This document shows positions 5,468 to 5,505 of a DNA stretch of 5,505 nucleotides, one piece after another. The position numbers were made by a program, and so were the translations under genes. The notes under the pieces are model-generated. The model did not search any database and was not told where the DNA came from. It worked only from the letters and a program-made list of their open reading frames with translations. Each line of letters starts with the position of its first letter. Position 1 is the stretch's first letter. Origin of the DNA: JBARCX01 sp049794535. Lineage in GTDB: Bacteria > Pseudomonadota > Gammaproteobacteria > Xanthomonadales > Rhodanobacteraceae. Where the stretch lies: NCBI GenBank assembly GCA_049794535.1, contig JBARCX010000130.1, forward strand, positions 1-5,505. Reading direction: 5' to 3'.

Positions 5468-5505
5468 AGTTTCGGCTGAGCTATTCGCTCAAAGACTCTA
5501 AAGAG

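Noticed and set aside
5477..5491. TGAGC/GCTCA hairpin after the YidB-family gene as terminator
   Set aside because: The stem is only 5 bp and is followed by AAAGACTC, not a T-run; a real terminator may lie beyond the window.

Overview
The window looks like ordinary chromosome of a moderately GC-rich Gram-negative bacterium, most likely a gammaproteobacterium of the Xanthomonadales (Rhodanobacteraceae or Xanthomonadaceae; Dyella, Rhodanobacter or Luteibacter-like). This is inferred from three things: a TonB-dependent receptor with a Xanthomonad-style TVVVSGS box, a secreted 3-hydroxybutyrate oligomer hydrolase next to a cyclophilin and a YidB/DUF937 protein, and a decayed TCTCCC-GTT-GGGAGA intergenic repeat of a kind I associate with that order. 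No species call is possible from the sequence alone.

Layout. The left quarter (1-1396, minus strand) is the N-terminal half of a TonB-dependent outer-membrane receptor that runs off the left edge. A 317-bp AT-richer intergenic region (1397-1713) separates it from a divergent small gene (1714-2013, plus) for a 99-aa protein resembling the antibiotic-biosynthesis-monooxygenase-like dimeric alpha/beta-barrel family. A perfect palindrome (10-bp arms, 2-bp centre) lies almost exactly midway between the two divergent starts. The longest gene (2233-4104, plus) encodes a signal-peptide-bearing D-(-)-3-hydroxybutyrate oligomer hydrolase with a recognisable Ser-Asp-His triad. A 246-bp spacer with decayed repeats, a candidate promoter and a strong leader hairpin follows. 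Next comes a cytosolic cyclophilin-type peptidyl-prolyl isomerase (4351-4860) ending in a textbook Rho-independent terminator (4901-4932), then a YidB/DUF937-family protein (5036-5467).

How the genes work together. They do not form an obvious pathway or operon. The receptor and the small barrel protein are divergent and could share control through the central palindrome. The hydrolase, the cyclophilin and the YidB protein are codirectional, but each has its own long leader, and a terminator separates the last two, so they are probably separate transcription units. I see no mobile element, tRNA, rRNA or CRISPR array, and no convincing new multi-gene system. The points worth a second look are the palindromes and hairpins in the intergenic regions, the start and export route of the hydrolase, and the subtype of the cyclophilin.
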